Origin: Bacillus alkalisoli | Lineage (GTDB): Bacteria > Bacillota > Bacilli > Bacillales > Bacillaceae_I | Reading direction: 5' to 3' | NCBI RefSeq assembly: GCF_002797415.1 | Contig: NZ_KZ454944.1 | Span: forward strand, 2,746,665 to 2,810,664 | Length of the DNA: 64,000 nt | In this document: one piece after another, positions 52,218 through 60,614 of the stretch | Layout: every line of letters starts with the position of its first letter | Position numbering within the stretch: the stretch's first letter is position 1 | Notes under the pieces: model-generated | Database searches by the model: none | What the model saw: the letters and a program-made list of their open reading frames with translations, nothing else | What the model was told of the DNA's origin: nothing | Translations under genes and position numbers: made by a program

Positions 52218-52290
52218 ATTGTAATGTAAACCTTTACAAAAATCAATCAAAATCAATCAATATATTTCATTTTCAATCAAAAACAATCAC
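52218..52290 (-). promoter_or_regulatory. fru promoter with candidate CcpA and FruR sites
   Basis: Minus-strand -35 TTGATT (52241-52246), 17-bp spacer, -10 TACAAT (52218-52223). The spacer holds TGTAAAGGTTTACA (52225-52238), a perfect palindrome that differs from the cre consensus at the central C. Upstream are two tandem TGATTG-type boxes: 52241-52260 (overlapping the -35) and 52274-52290, as expected for a DeoR-family FruR operator. Confidence 0.7.
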
Positions 52291-52438
52291 AAACTATCAT
52301 TAATCACTCTTACTTTTAGTGATTATTTGTAACTTTTAGGTTATAACACGAAGACTTTGCTTGGAATTTCTACATAGTTGAAAATTGGTTTGAGTGGAGA
52401 ATGTTCAATGAAGAAAAAACAAACGAAAAATAACTAAA

Positions 52439-52479
52439 AAGAGGCCACTAGATCAATAATATTGATCTAGTGGCCTCTT
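52439..52479. terminator. Strong bidirectional hairpin between the fru promoter and the 52-bp repeats
   Basis: A nineteen-base inverted repeat (AAGAGGCCACTAGATCAAT and its complement) with a 3-nt loop. On the minus strand it is followed by TTTTTAGTTATTTTT, so it would end transcripts from the YitT-family gene that run through the repeat array. Confidence 0.88.
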
Positions 52480-52575
52480 CCATTTAAAACAACCGGACGT
52501 TTCAAAGCTTTTTAATCTTTACACTCACTAAATGTTGATGAAGTGTAACTTCTTCAACAAATTTTTTTGGCATGC

Positions 52576-53001
52576 TGAACTTCATCAGCCTTATGAAGTT
52601 CAACCTCGATAATTTTTTGAGGCTACATGAACTTCATTGGCCTTATGAAGTTCAACTACGATAATTTTTTTATGCCTGATGAACTTCATCGACCTTATGA
52701 AGTTCAACTACGATAATTTTTTTATGCCAGATGAACTTCATCGGCCTTATGAAGTTCAACTACGATAATTTTTTTATGCCTGATGAACTTCATCGGCCTT
52801 ATGAAGTTCAACTACGTTAGATTTTTTATGCCAGATGAACTTCATCGGCCTTATGAAGTTCAACTATGATAGATTTTTGAGGCCAGATGAACTTCGTCGA
52901 CCTTATGAAGTTCAATTATGATAAATTTTTGAAGCCAGATGAACTTTATCAACCTTATGAAGTTCAACTTCGATAGATTTTTGAAACTAGATGAACTTCA
53001 T
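52576..53001. repeat. 52-bp tandem repeat array, each unit with a 10-bp-stem hairpin
   Basis: Nine copies of TGAACTTCAT start at 52576, 52628, 52680, 52732, 52784, 52836, 52888, 52940 and 52992, exactly 52 bp apart. Eight are followed by a 7-nt loop and ATGAAGTTCA (the last copy is cut by the YitT stop). Between hairpins lies an A/T-rich linker with ACGATAATTTTTT. Outer units are more diverged. It fills the space between the YitT-family gene and the terminator at 52439. Confidence 0.93.
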
Positions 53002-53621
53002 TAGGTTTTTGCCCCAACCCTTTTAGCTAAAACACGGTTATATAGTTTGAACCGAAATTGTACTACGATATCTACTACTCTCGTAGCTATAAATTGACTA
53101 ATAATCGCATATAAAATAATTTTCCAATCCATCAGTAGCCCCGTCGCTAGAAGGATTGTACCATTTATATAAAATAGTGTTTTACCTGGCTTTGAATTTC
53201 TTATTTTGCATATAATTAAAGCTAAAATATCAATTCCACCAGAAGAAGCCCCAAATCTAAATAAAATCCCTAGCCCTATTCCAAAGAATACTGCACCTAA
53301 AATTAGGTCAACTATCACATAGTTTAATGGACTTAGAGTTTCAATTGAAACCACGTTAATTGTGATTGCTGTAACAGAGACACAAAACATTGTCCAGGAC
53401 GCACTTCCAAGTCCTAACCATTTTATTGCCATTAATAATAGAATTGCATTTAGACACCATATTGTCCATGCAAAAGGAACTTCCCATACATGGTTGAAGA
53501 TAACAGCAAAACCTGCTGCACCGCCAGATGGAATAAAATGAGGAAACAAAAAGAAAGCCATCGCTAAGCCTTGAACGGTACTTCCTATTGTTAATATAAT
53601 TAATTTATGTAGTTTTTTCAT
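53001..53621 (-). CDS. YitT-family membrane protein
   Basis: A 206-residue membrane protein with five helices. IPSGGAAGFAVIF and RFGASSGGIDILALII are the repeated half motifs of the YitT family (DUF161). The C-terminal DUF2179 domain present in longer members is missing. Function unknown. The stop codon overlaps the last unit of the 52-bp array, so the array forms its 3' flank. Confidence 0.85.
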   Translation of the reverse strand: MKKLHKLIILTIGSTVQGLAMAFFLFPHFIPSGGAAGFAVIFNHVWEVPFAWTIWCLNAILLLMAIKWLGLGSASWTMFCVSVTAITINVVSIETLSPLNYVIVDLILGAVFFGIGLGILFRFGASSGGIDILALIICKIRNSKPGKTLFYINGTILLATGLLMDWKIILYAIISQFIATRVVDIVVQFRFKLYNRVLAKRVGAKT

Positions 53622-53675
53622 TCATGAATCTCCTAGTATTCAAGCTATTTTCTATTAAATAGCATAACAGACATC

Positions 53676-53711
53676 AAAAAGAGAAGGTAGTCAAACTTAC
53701 CTTCTCTTTTT
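53676..53711 (-). terminator. Rho-independent terminator of the cyd operon
   Basis: Perfect fourteen-base inverted repeat AAAAAGAGAAGGTA / TACCTTCTCTTTTT with an 8-nt loop. On the minus strand it is followed by TGATGTC after the T run of the stem. It abuts the cydC stop. Confidence 0.88.
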
Positions 53712-53713
53712 TC

Positions 53714-55432
53714 TTACATTTCTAGCACATTCATTTCTAGCATCTTTAGTTCATAAAAATAACCTTTTTTGTCCATTAGTTCTTTAAAAGTTCCCACTTC
53801 GATTACTTTTCCTTCTTCCATCACAACAATTTGATCCATTTTCTCGAGACCTGTTAAGCGATGGCTAACTATCACTACCGTATCTTCCTTAGCATATTGT
53901 AATAAAGCATCATACAACTTCTGCTCCGTCCAGCTATCTAAAGAGGAAGTTGGTTCATCTAATAACCAAAGTCTCCCTTGTTTAAGAATAGCCCTCGCAC
54001 CAGCTAACCTTTGCTTTTCTCCTCCAGATAAGTTTTCTCCTTTTTCTAAGACAATATCATTTGGAGTGAAATGATGTAATTCTACTTCCTTTAATACACG
54101 TTGAACTTCATCATCTGAGAGATCTTCTTTTAACAACAAGTTTTCCTTTATTGTTCCATAAAAGAAATGGTTTTCCTGCAAAACTACTCTACTGTTAGAC
54201 CAGATAAAATCATTACCTTTCTCAGCAATGGGAACTCCATCTATACAAACTTCGCCACTTTTCGTTTCCTGTAGCTTTAAAAGCACATGAAGTAGTGTAG
54301 ATTTCCCCGAACCACTCGCTCCAACGATAGCTGTTTTAGTGCCCTCTCGTATTGTTAAACTAACTTCCGACACTACTTCACGAAATTGTTCAGGAAATTG
54401 TACACTCACATTCTTCCACTCAATAGAAGGTGCACTATTAAAGAAAGAAAGTTTTTCCCCCACAACATCTCCAGTTACTTTAGCTTCACTTATCACGGAA
54501 TGTAATCGTCCTGCAGCACGTTCACTTTCTTCATAATATATAGGAAAAGTAGCCATCGGAGTCGAATGGTCAAATACCGTTAAACTAATCATGACAATCA
54601 TTGCTAAAAGGACTCCGTCAAGTTGACTAGTTGCTACCAAGTATCCTCCTAATCCTAATACAGCCCAAAATATAATAAAAGATGTAGCTAAATTAATGGA
54701 ATGGTTTAGATTGGCTTGGTCATTCGATTTTCTTTGCTCATTTATATAGCCTTTATATTGGTCCGTTAATTTTTCACCTTTAATCTCTATGTTTTGGTGA
54801 ATCGTTAATTCCCTAAACCCTTGAAACCATTCCGTTACTTCTGTAGAAAACTTCGCTCTCTCTTCTAAAATATGATTACTAATAGTCCGTTGCTTTTTAG
54901 CAAATAGGATTGGAATAAGAAAGCCAGTTAACAATAATCCTACAAATAATAAAACTACGACTTGCCACGAATAAAAACTAACAAATAACATCGTACTTAA
55001 AAATACTAGGAACATTAAGATTGGTGGATAAACTACACGCAAGAAAAAATTTTGTAAGTTTTCTACGTCACCAACTATACGCGCTAATAAATCACCGCTT
55101 CTATATTTACTTAAAACGCCAGGTGGCAATTTTTCTAATTTCTCGTAAAAGAAAACTCTTAAGTCACTTAACATAGTGAATGTTGCACGGTGTGAATAAT
55201 AACGTTCCGCATATCTACTTGTTGCTCGAACGATGCTTCCTATCTTCACGACAGCAACCATTGCAATTAATACGTATAAAGGAGGCTGAAGCGCTGCTTG
55301 GGAAATTAAGTAGCCGTTCGCCGCAAATAGTCCTACCGCAGTTATTCCTGCTAAAAAACCAAAGACAATAGATAAATATATATCCCGTTTCTCTTTAACA
55401 ATTACCTTTACTACACTACCTAAATCTTTCAC
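53714..55432 (-). CDS. cydC: ABC transporter CydC (heme/thiol export for bd oxidase assembly)
   Basis: A 572-residue half ABC transporter: six helices in the first 300 residues, Walker A GASGSGKSTLLHVLL (near 375), signature NLSGGEKQRLAGARAIL, and Walker B LWLLDEPTSS. With CydD it forms the heterodimer needed for assembly of cytochrome bd. It starts 6 bp after cydD and is the last gene of the operon. Confidence 0.93.
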   Translation of the reverse strand: MKDLGSVVKVIVKEKRDIYLSIVFGFLAGITAVGLFAANGYLISQAALQPPLYVLIAMVAVVKIGSIVRATSRYAERYYSHRATFTMLSDLRVFFYEKLEKLPPGVLSKYRSGDLLARIVGDVENLQNFFLRVVYPPILMFLVFLSTMLFVSFYSWQVVVLLFVGLLLTGFLIPILFAKKQRTISNHILEERAKFSTEVTEWFQGFRELTIHQNIEIKGEKLTDQYKGYINEQRKSNDQANLNHSINLATSFIIFWAVLGLGGYLVATSQLDGVLLAMIVMISLTVFDHSTPMATFPIYYEESERAAGRLHSVISEAKVTGDVVGEKLSFFNSAPSIEWKNVSVQFPEQFREVVSEVSLTIREGTKTAIVGASGSGKSTLLHVLLKLQETKSGEVCIDGVPIAEKGNDFIWSNSRVVLQENHFFYGTIKENLLLKEDLSDDEVQRVLKEVELHHFTPNDIVLEKGENLSGGEKQRLAGARAILKQGRLWLLDEPTSSLDSWTEQKLYDALLQYAKEDTVVIVSHRLTGLEKMDQIVVMEEGKVIEVGTFKELMDKKGYFYELKMLEMNVLEM

Positions 55433-55438
55433 AACGCT

Positions 55439-57139
55439 TCACCTCCTGAAAAGTAACTGATAAGGTTTGGACGAATGAAGTAATTCTTCATGTTTACCTT
55501 GACCTTGTATAACTCCTTTTTCTAAAAACAAGACGTGATCTGCCTCAACTATAGTCGGTAATCGATGTGCAACGGCAATAACGATTGCTTTTTGAGCTAA
55601 CTCCTCTATCGCCTTTTGTAAGATCTTCTCTGTTTTTAAATCAAGTCCTGAAGTTGGCTCGTCAAATAAAACAATGGATGGTTTCTTTAAGAATGCACGT
55701 GCTAGAGCAATCCTTTGTTTTTCCCCACCAGATAATCCTCTTCCGCCTTCACCAATATATGTTTCAAATCCATTCGGCATGGATTGAATGAAGTTTAATA
55801 TATTCGCTTTCCTAGCAGCCTCTTCTAATTCTTCTCCTGTTGCTTGCAGACCTAGTGTGATATTTTCGGCTACCGTTCCAGAGAATAGAAATGGAGACTG
55901 TGTAATGTAACTTACATTAGCAAACCAATCTTTTTCATTGTAAAGACTTCTATCTACACCATTTAGAAGAACTCTTCCTTCTCGGCAGTCTAGCAACCCA
56001 GCTAAACAATGTAGCAAAGTCGTTTTTCCAGAACCACTCTTTCCTACTATTGCTACGAGCCCATTACTTGGAAGAGTGGCTTGTATATGTTGTAAAGAGA
56101 ATTTTTCACTTCCGTATGAAAAGGAAACATTATCTAATTCAATAGACATTGGCCCTTTTTCTAACTTTTCTTCTCCCCAACTAACCCGAGTATCTTCTTC
56201 TGCTAATGCTTCTTCTATTTTATTAGCCGCTCCATTACTACTTCTACCGGCGTGAAACGCACTACCAAGTTCTTTTAATAAATGAAAAAACTCGGGAACT
56301 AATTGAAGAATAAAGAATGCAGTGAAGAAATTGATAGAGTTATAGACCACTAGGCGCAAACCAAGTTCTAGTGCTACTAAACCAATGCTTAACATCGAGA
56401 TGAACTCGAGCATTAAGGACGAAGTGAAGGCAACTTTTAATATCCTCATTGTAGAATCGCGAAAATGAATGCTACTAGATTGAATAACATCTCGATAGTG
56501 CTTTGTTCGCCCATACAGCTTTAAACTCACTAACCCTTGAATTGTATCTAAAAATCTACCTGAAAAAGAAGACAAACTATCTAGTTTTTCTTCTGACTTT
56601 TGCTGTGTGGCTTTTCCAATAATTATCATAAATAACGGAATAAATGGGGCTGTAAATAAAATGATGAGTCCTGAATATACATGCTGAGAAAAAACCGCAA
56701 CTAATATAATGACGGATACAATCGTAGTAATCATTTGTTGCGGTATATATTTACTGAAAAAACCATCCAATTCATCTACAGCATCCAGCATCACACTAAC
56801 CTTTTTTCCTGATTGACCTTTATAAGAAGTTAAAATTGTCTGATTAGAATATGCTTCTAACAACTTTTTTCGATAAGAAGCTTTTACTAACGCTGCCATC
56901 ACATTACCGATACGTCCGATAAAGTAAGAAATGACAGCTCTTAAAAGCAGTACGATAAGCAAAGCAATTAACAATGGGGTAACATGCTGAAAGCTAAGCT
57001 TATTTAAAAATAAATCATCCACAATGGAAACAATGAAATAACTTTGCGTGATGATAACTATTCCTAAAACAACGGCAAGGCCAAATAGACCATAATATAG
57101 TCCCTTCTGTGCACGGGCCAAGCTTTGTAATCTTTTCAT
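55439..57139 (-). CDS. cydD: ABC transporter CydD
   Basis: A 566-residue half ABC transporter: helices in the first 300 residues with RIGNVMAALVKASYRKKLLE, Walker A GKSGSGKTTLLHCL (near 362), signature GLSGGEKQRIALARAFL, and Walker B IVLFDEPTSGLD. Partner of CydC in cytochrome bd maturation. It lies 2 bp behind the small cydS gene and 6 bp in front of cydC. Confidence 0.93.
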   Translation of the reverse strand: MKRLQSLARAQKGLYYGLFGLAVVLGIVIITQSYFIVSIVDDLFLNKLSFQHVTPLLIALLIVLLLRAVISYFIGRIGNVMAALVKASYRKKLLEAYSNQTILTSYKGQSGKKVSVMLDAVDELDGFFSKYIPQQMITTIVSVIILVAVFSQHVYSGLIILFTAPFIPLFMIIIGKATQQKSEEKLDSLSSFSGRFLDTIQGLVSLKLYGRTKHYRDVIQSSSIHFRDSTMRILKVAFTSSLMLEFISMLSIGLVALELGLRLVVYNSINFFTAFFILQLVPEFFHLLKELGSAFHAGRSSNGAANKIEEALAEEDTRVSWGEEKLEKGPMSIELDNVSFSYGSEKFSLQHIQATLPSNGLVAIVGKSGSGKTTLLHCLAGLLDCREGRVLLNGVDRSLYNEKDWFANVSYITQSPFLFSGTVAENITLGLQATGEELEEAARKANILNFIQSMPNGFETYIGEGGRGLSGGEKQRIALARAFLKKPSIVLFDEPTSGLDLKTEKILQKAIEELAQKAIVIAVAHRLPTIVEADHVLFLEKGVIQGQGKHEELLHSSKPYQLLFRR

Positions 57140-57141
57140 TT

Positions 57142-57243
57142 CTATTCCTCAATCTTCGTGCTTTTCGTAGCGACAAAAAAGGAAAGAGCCATCGCGAGCA
57201 CGACAATAAGAAGTGGTGCATAAAACAGTAAAAAGTTATGCAT
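57142..57243 (-). CDS. cydS: Small subunit CydS of cytochrome bd oxidase
   Basis: A 33-residue single-helix protein, MHNFLLFYAPLLIVVLAMALSF and a polar tail ending KSTKIEE (helix quoted in part). Length, position after cydB and the start pattern agree with CydS, the third subunit found in the Geobacillus bd oxidase structure. GGAGAAG precedes the ATG by 5 bases, and the stop is 2 bp in front of cydD. It is easily missed because of its size. Confidence 0.85.
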   Translation of the reverse strand: MHNFLLFYAPLLIVVLAMALSFFVATKSTKIEE

Positions 57244-57262
57244 AGTGCTTCTCCTCCTTAAT

Positions 57263-58273
57263 TTAACCTTTTTTAATATAAGGTTTGTTCATAATAAATA
57301 GTTTAAATACGAGATACAAAGAAGGAATTAATAACATAAGCCCTAAAATAAAGACGACTATTAGCGCCATCGCCATCGTTTCGTTTGTAAAACTATCATA
57401 GATTGTTAAATACGGATATAGTAAATATGGGTAGCGAGAAGCCCCATACGCATAAAATGCAAACGCAAACTGCAATACGACGAAAATAAACGACCTTCCG
57501 TAGTACGCTTTTTTCAATAACCATAAACTTGCGACAAAACATACAAACGATAAGGCAAATACCCACCATAAAGAAAGCAAGCCTTCAAAGTGTGAATAGT
57601 TATGCCATCTCATCTCAATGATAATTCCTAATGCCGTGATAATGGTAGGGAAACTCCATATCCATGTGTATTTTCTAAATAGTTTAAGTGCTCCTTCGTC
57701 TTCTGCAACGGAAGAATAGTAAGCTAGGAAACTTGCAGAAATAAACAAGACGCTTACTAAACTTAGTAAAATAATAGACCAGGCAAACGGACTTGTGAAC
57801 AGTGCGACGTAATCTAGTTCAATCCCACCCCAGCTTGTTTCGCGGATAAATCCACCTTGTGAAACAATTAAAGCAGTTGTTAAAGATGCCGGAATAAGAA
57901 CCCCAGTCACACCATACATAAGGGTGTATCCTTTATGTCCCTTCGTACCATACGTGCCAAATGCATAATAGCTACCTCTTAACGCTAAAAGTATGATAGA
58001 AATACTAATCGGTATTAATAAAACTGTACCGAAGTAATAAGCAGTTTTTGGGAAAAATCCGATCATCCCCACAAAAAAGAACACGAGAAAAACATTCGTA
58101 ATCTCCCAAACTGGTGATAAGTAACGCTGAATAACAGAGTTAACGAGATGATTTTTTTTCGTTACAATTGTCGATGCATTAAAGAAGCCTGCTCCAAAAT
58201 CAATTGATGCAACGATAACGTAACCGAAAAGAAAGAGCCATAAAACGGAAATACCTAGAATCTCAATTGTCAT
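57263..58273 (-). CDS. cydB: Cytochrome bd ubiquinol oxidase subunit II
   Basis: A 336-residue membrane protein with eight or nine helices. FLFGYVIVASIDFGAGFFNA at the N-terminus and RYLSPVWEITNVFLVFFFVG match CydB of the YthB/CbdB group. It pairs with subunit I and overlaps its stop by 4 bp. cydS follows at 19 bp. Confidence 0.92.
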   Translation of the reverse strand: MTIEILGISVLWLFLFGYVIVASIDFGAGFFNASTIVTKKNHLVNSVIQRYLSPVWEITNVFLVFFFVGMIGFFPKTAYYFGTVLLIPISISIILLALRGSYYAFGTYGTKGHKGYTLMYGVTGVLIPASLTTALIVSQGGFIRETSWGGIELDYVALFTSPFAWSIILLSLVSVLFISASFLAYYSSVAEDEGALKLFRKYTWIWSFPTIITALGIIIEMRWHNYSHFEGLLSLWWVFALSFVCFVASLWLLKKAYYGRSFIFVVLQFAFAFYAYGASRYPYLLYPYLTIYDSFTNETMAMALIVVFILGLMLLIPSLYLVFKLFIMNKPYIKKG

Positions 58274-59610
58274 ACGGCTACACTCCTTTTCTCACGTACT
58301 TTTTCTAACTCTAATTCCACTGGATTTTTTCTAAACATACGTGTTAATACAACTGCTGTACCTACCAACAAAATAAAGTACAATAGGGCAAAGGCAATAA
58401 ACATTACCCAAACATATGGGGAGTCTGTTGCTCCTTCTGCCGTTGTCATAAAGCCTCTCATAATCCACGGTTGACGACCTACTTCTGTAAACCACCAACC
58501 AGCTTGAATTGCTAACATGGACAATGGACCTGATGCGACTAACATAATACGAAATACTTTCGACTTTATCAGGTTCCAATTACGTTTAAGACCTACTACA
58601 TATAAAAGGGAAAGAAGCGTTAACCCAATTCCTATCGATACCATCAAATCAAACAAATAATGGATAACGTATGGTGGATGATATTCTTCAGGGATATCAT
58701 TTAACCCGATAACTTCCCCAGTAAAGTTGTTGTGTACTAGGAAGCTTAATGCATAAGGGATTTTAATCGCATATTTTACTTCATTTGTTTCTGTTAATAT
58801 CCCAAAAAGAACAAGCGGTGCCTCTCCATCTGTTTCAAAATGCCATTCTGCAGCTGCTAATTTTTCAGGTTGATATTCTGCTAGAAACTTTCCAGACAAA
58901 TCTCCAATTAAAGCTGTCGCAATACAAAAGATTAATCCCACTTTCATCGTAAGAGAAAGACCTTTTCTGTGGTACTCATGTTTATTCCCACGTAACAGGT
59001 GGAACGCTGCGATAGAAGCAAGGACAAATGCGGATGTCATATACGCAGACGTTAAGACGTGCGCTACCTTTGTTGGCATTGCTGGATTAAACATCGCCAC
59101 TAATGGTTGTATATTCGTTAACTCACCATTAGCAAGTGCAAATCCTTGCGGAGTGTTCATAAATGCATTTACAGATGTAATAAACAGAGCTGACATTGCT
59201 GCCCCTAAAACAACAGGAGCTAATAAGAAAAAGTGATACTTCGGGTTTTTAAATCTGTTCCATGTGTATAAATAAATTCCTAAGAAAATAGCTTCAAAGA
59301 AAAATGCAAAAGTCTCCATAAATAATGGTAGAGCAACTAATTGACCGGCAAATTCCATAAAACGTGGCCATAATAGCGCTAGTTGTAATGCTATAGCAGT
59401 ACCAGTTACAACCCCTACCGCTACAGTTATGACATATCCACGCGCCCATCGTTTTGCCATCAATAAATAATGTTCATCATCTCTTTTTAAACCGAGCCAA
59501 TGTGCAATCATGATCAAAATCGGCACACCTACTCCAACTGTTGCAAACAACACGTGTACCGAGAGGGTTAACATTGTTAAATACCGGCTAAATTCAACTG
59601 ATGATTCCAT
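58270..59610 (-). CDS. cydA: Cytochrome bd ubiquinol oxidase subunit I (YthA/CbdA type)
   Basis: A 446-residue protein with nine helices. The high-spin heme ligand His19 lies in LSVHVLFATVG, the loop motif AVGVVTGTAIALQLALLWPRF (near 60-80) and GDLSGKFLAEYQPEKLAAAEWHFET (near 240; quoted in part) are conserved, and GWWFTEVGRQPW lies near residue 385. The start MESSVEFSRYLTMLTL and short Q loop mark the YthA/CbdA type, not classic CydA. It is a quinol:O2 oxidase with high oxygen affinity. Rex-like sites lie upstream. Confidence 0.93.
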   Translation of the reverse strand: MESSVEFSRYLTMLTLSVHVLFATVGVGVPILIMIAHWLGLKRDDEHYLLMAKRWARGYVITVAVGVVTGTAIALQLALLWPRFMEFAGQLVALPLFMETFAFFFEAIFLGIYLYTWNRFKNPKYHFFLLAPVVLGAAMSALFITSVNAFMNTPQGFALANGELTNIQPLVAMFNPAMPTKVAHVLTSAYMTSAFVLASIAAFHLLRGNKHEYHRKGLSLTMKVGLIFCIATALIGDLSGKFLAEYQPEKLAAAEWHFETDGEAPLVLFGILTETNEVKYAIKIPYALSFLVHNNFTGEVIGLNDIPEEYHPPYVIHYLFDLMVSIGIGLTLLSLLYVVGLKRNWNLIKSKVFRIMLVASGPLSMLAIQAGWWFTEVGRQPWIMRGFMTTAEGATDSPYVWVMFIAFALLYFILLVGTAVVLTRMFRKNPVELELEKVREKRSVAV

Positions 59611-59680
59611 TCAATCCACCTCAATACTTTCTCATTTAGTCATATGAAAATACTATATGTACAGTGTATAACTTATTCGC

Positions 59681-59749
59681 TTGTGAAAATCATCACATTT
59701 AAAACAATTCTGTTACAAAAAAGTGAAGGTTTTGTGAATAAATGCACAA
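59681..59749. promoter_or_regulatory. Two Rex-like sites upstream of cydA
   Basis: TTGTGAATAAATGCACAA (59732-59749) matches the Rex consensus TTGTGAA-N4-TTCACAA in all but one arm position. TTGTGAAAATCATCACAT (59681-59698) is a weaker match. Rex represses cyd operons until NADH/NAD+ rises, so oxygen-limited induction is expected. The rest of the 59611-59941 spacer shows no gene. Confidence 0.7.
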
Positions 59750-59941
59750 AGGTGCTATTTCTCATGGAATTTTTAGAAAAAAGTAATCTTTCTGCAACAA
59801 ATTCATGGTTGAAACGTCTTAATACATATACCTTAATAAACACATAAAAAAACCAACTTAATTTACTAAGTCTCTAAGGAAAAGAATCAGAAGTTGTGTC
59901 ATATACTTATGCTATAGAGAAGATATAATGGAGGTCAGTTT

Positions 59942-60328
59942 ATGCGTAGATGGGCAAGACGTTTATTGTTGTTACTTTTCTTTGTTCCATTAGTAGCATG
60001 TCAACAACAAGTTTGTTTGATGTCTCCAGAAACAGATGTAACATTGATTGAGATTGTAAAATGGGACACTATGGAACATGTTGCGTATTTGGATGATCTT
60101 GCCTTAATTAGAAAGCTTATCAGAGAACTGGATAGTGCAGAAACACTATCTATTGCTACTCGGAACATCGCTGCACCAGAATATAAGTTATTATTTTTTC
60201 AACAAGAAACTAAATTGTATGAACTTGGTTACTATTTAGAAGTGATGAATATTGGGTTATCTGGAAGGTATTTGGATTACAATAGCGAGGGACTTTATGG
60301 AGTTACGATACGCTTAAATCTTCATTAA
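59942..60328 (+). CDS. Putative lipoprotein
   Basis: A 128-residue protein with a signal peptide (RRLLLLLFFVPLVACQQQ, shown from residue 6) that ends in the lipobox LVAC, so Cys20 would be lipidated after signal peptidase II cleavage. The mature part has ETDVTLIEIVKWDTMEH and no recognised domain. AATGGAGG precedes the ATG. A strong terminator follows. Confidence 0.75.
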   Translation: MRRWARRLLLLLFFVPLVACQQQVCLMSPETDVTLIEIVKWDTMEHVAYLDDLALIRKLIRELDSAETLSIATRNIAAPEYKLLFFQQETKLYELGYYLEVMNIGLSGRYLDYNSEGLYGVTIRLNLH

Positions 60329-60335
60329 AAAGGAA

Positions 60336-60387
60336 AAGAGCAATCCCGCTACCGTCATCAGTACGGTTGGCACTAGGGATTGCTCTT
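60336..60387 (+). terminator. Terminator behind the lipoprotein gene
   Basis: AAGAGCAATCCC / GGGATTGCTCTT, with an inner ACCGT/ACGGT stem. The T run after it is short (CTTACC), but the stem is strong. Confidence 0.65.
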
Positions 60388-60614
60388 ACCTCATCTTGGG
60401 TCAGATGGTCGTATTACTATTGTTGCCAAGGGAATGTGTAAATATACGAGGAAAAATGGTTGGTAGTGAATTTATTGAGCTGATTTCTTTACGTTATCAG
60501 CAAATTTTTTGAAATATCCGTGAAATCTTTGAGATATCTTGATAAAACGTAATATATCCTCAAATTCCTTTATTTATTTGGAAAGATTGAAATATATTAG
60601 GTTTTACTGCAGTT
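60388..60614. other. Spacer between the lipoprotein gene and hom
   Basis: AT-rich, with no convincing gene or repeat on either strand. Confidence 0.4.

Noticed and set aside
52390-52436. Very short plus-strand frames (9-10 codons) in front of the 52439 hairpin as a leader peptide
   Set aside because: The hairpin has its T run on the minus strand and no downstream gene exists on the plus strand.
52576-53001. CRISPR array
   Set aside because: The 52-bp units are repeats over their whole length, linkers included, rather than repeats with unique spacers.
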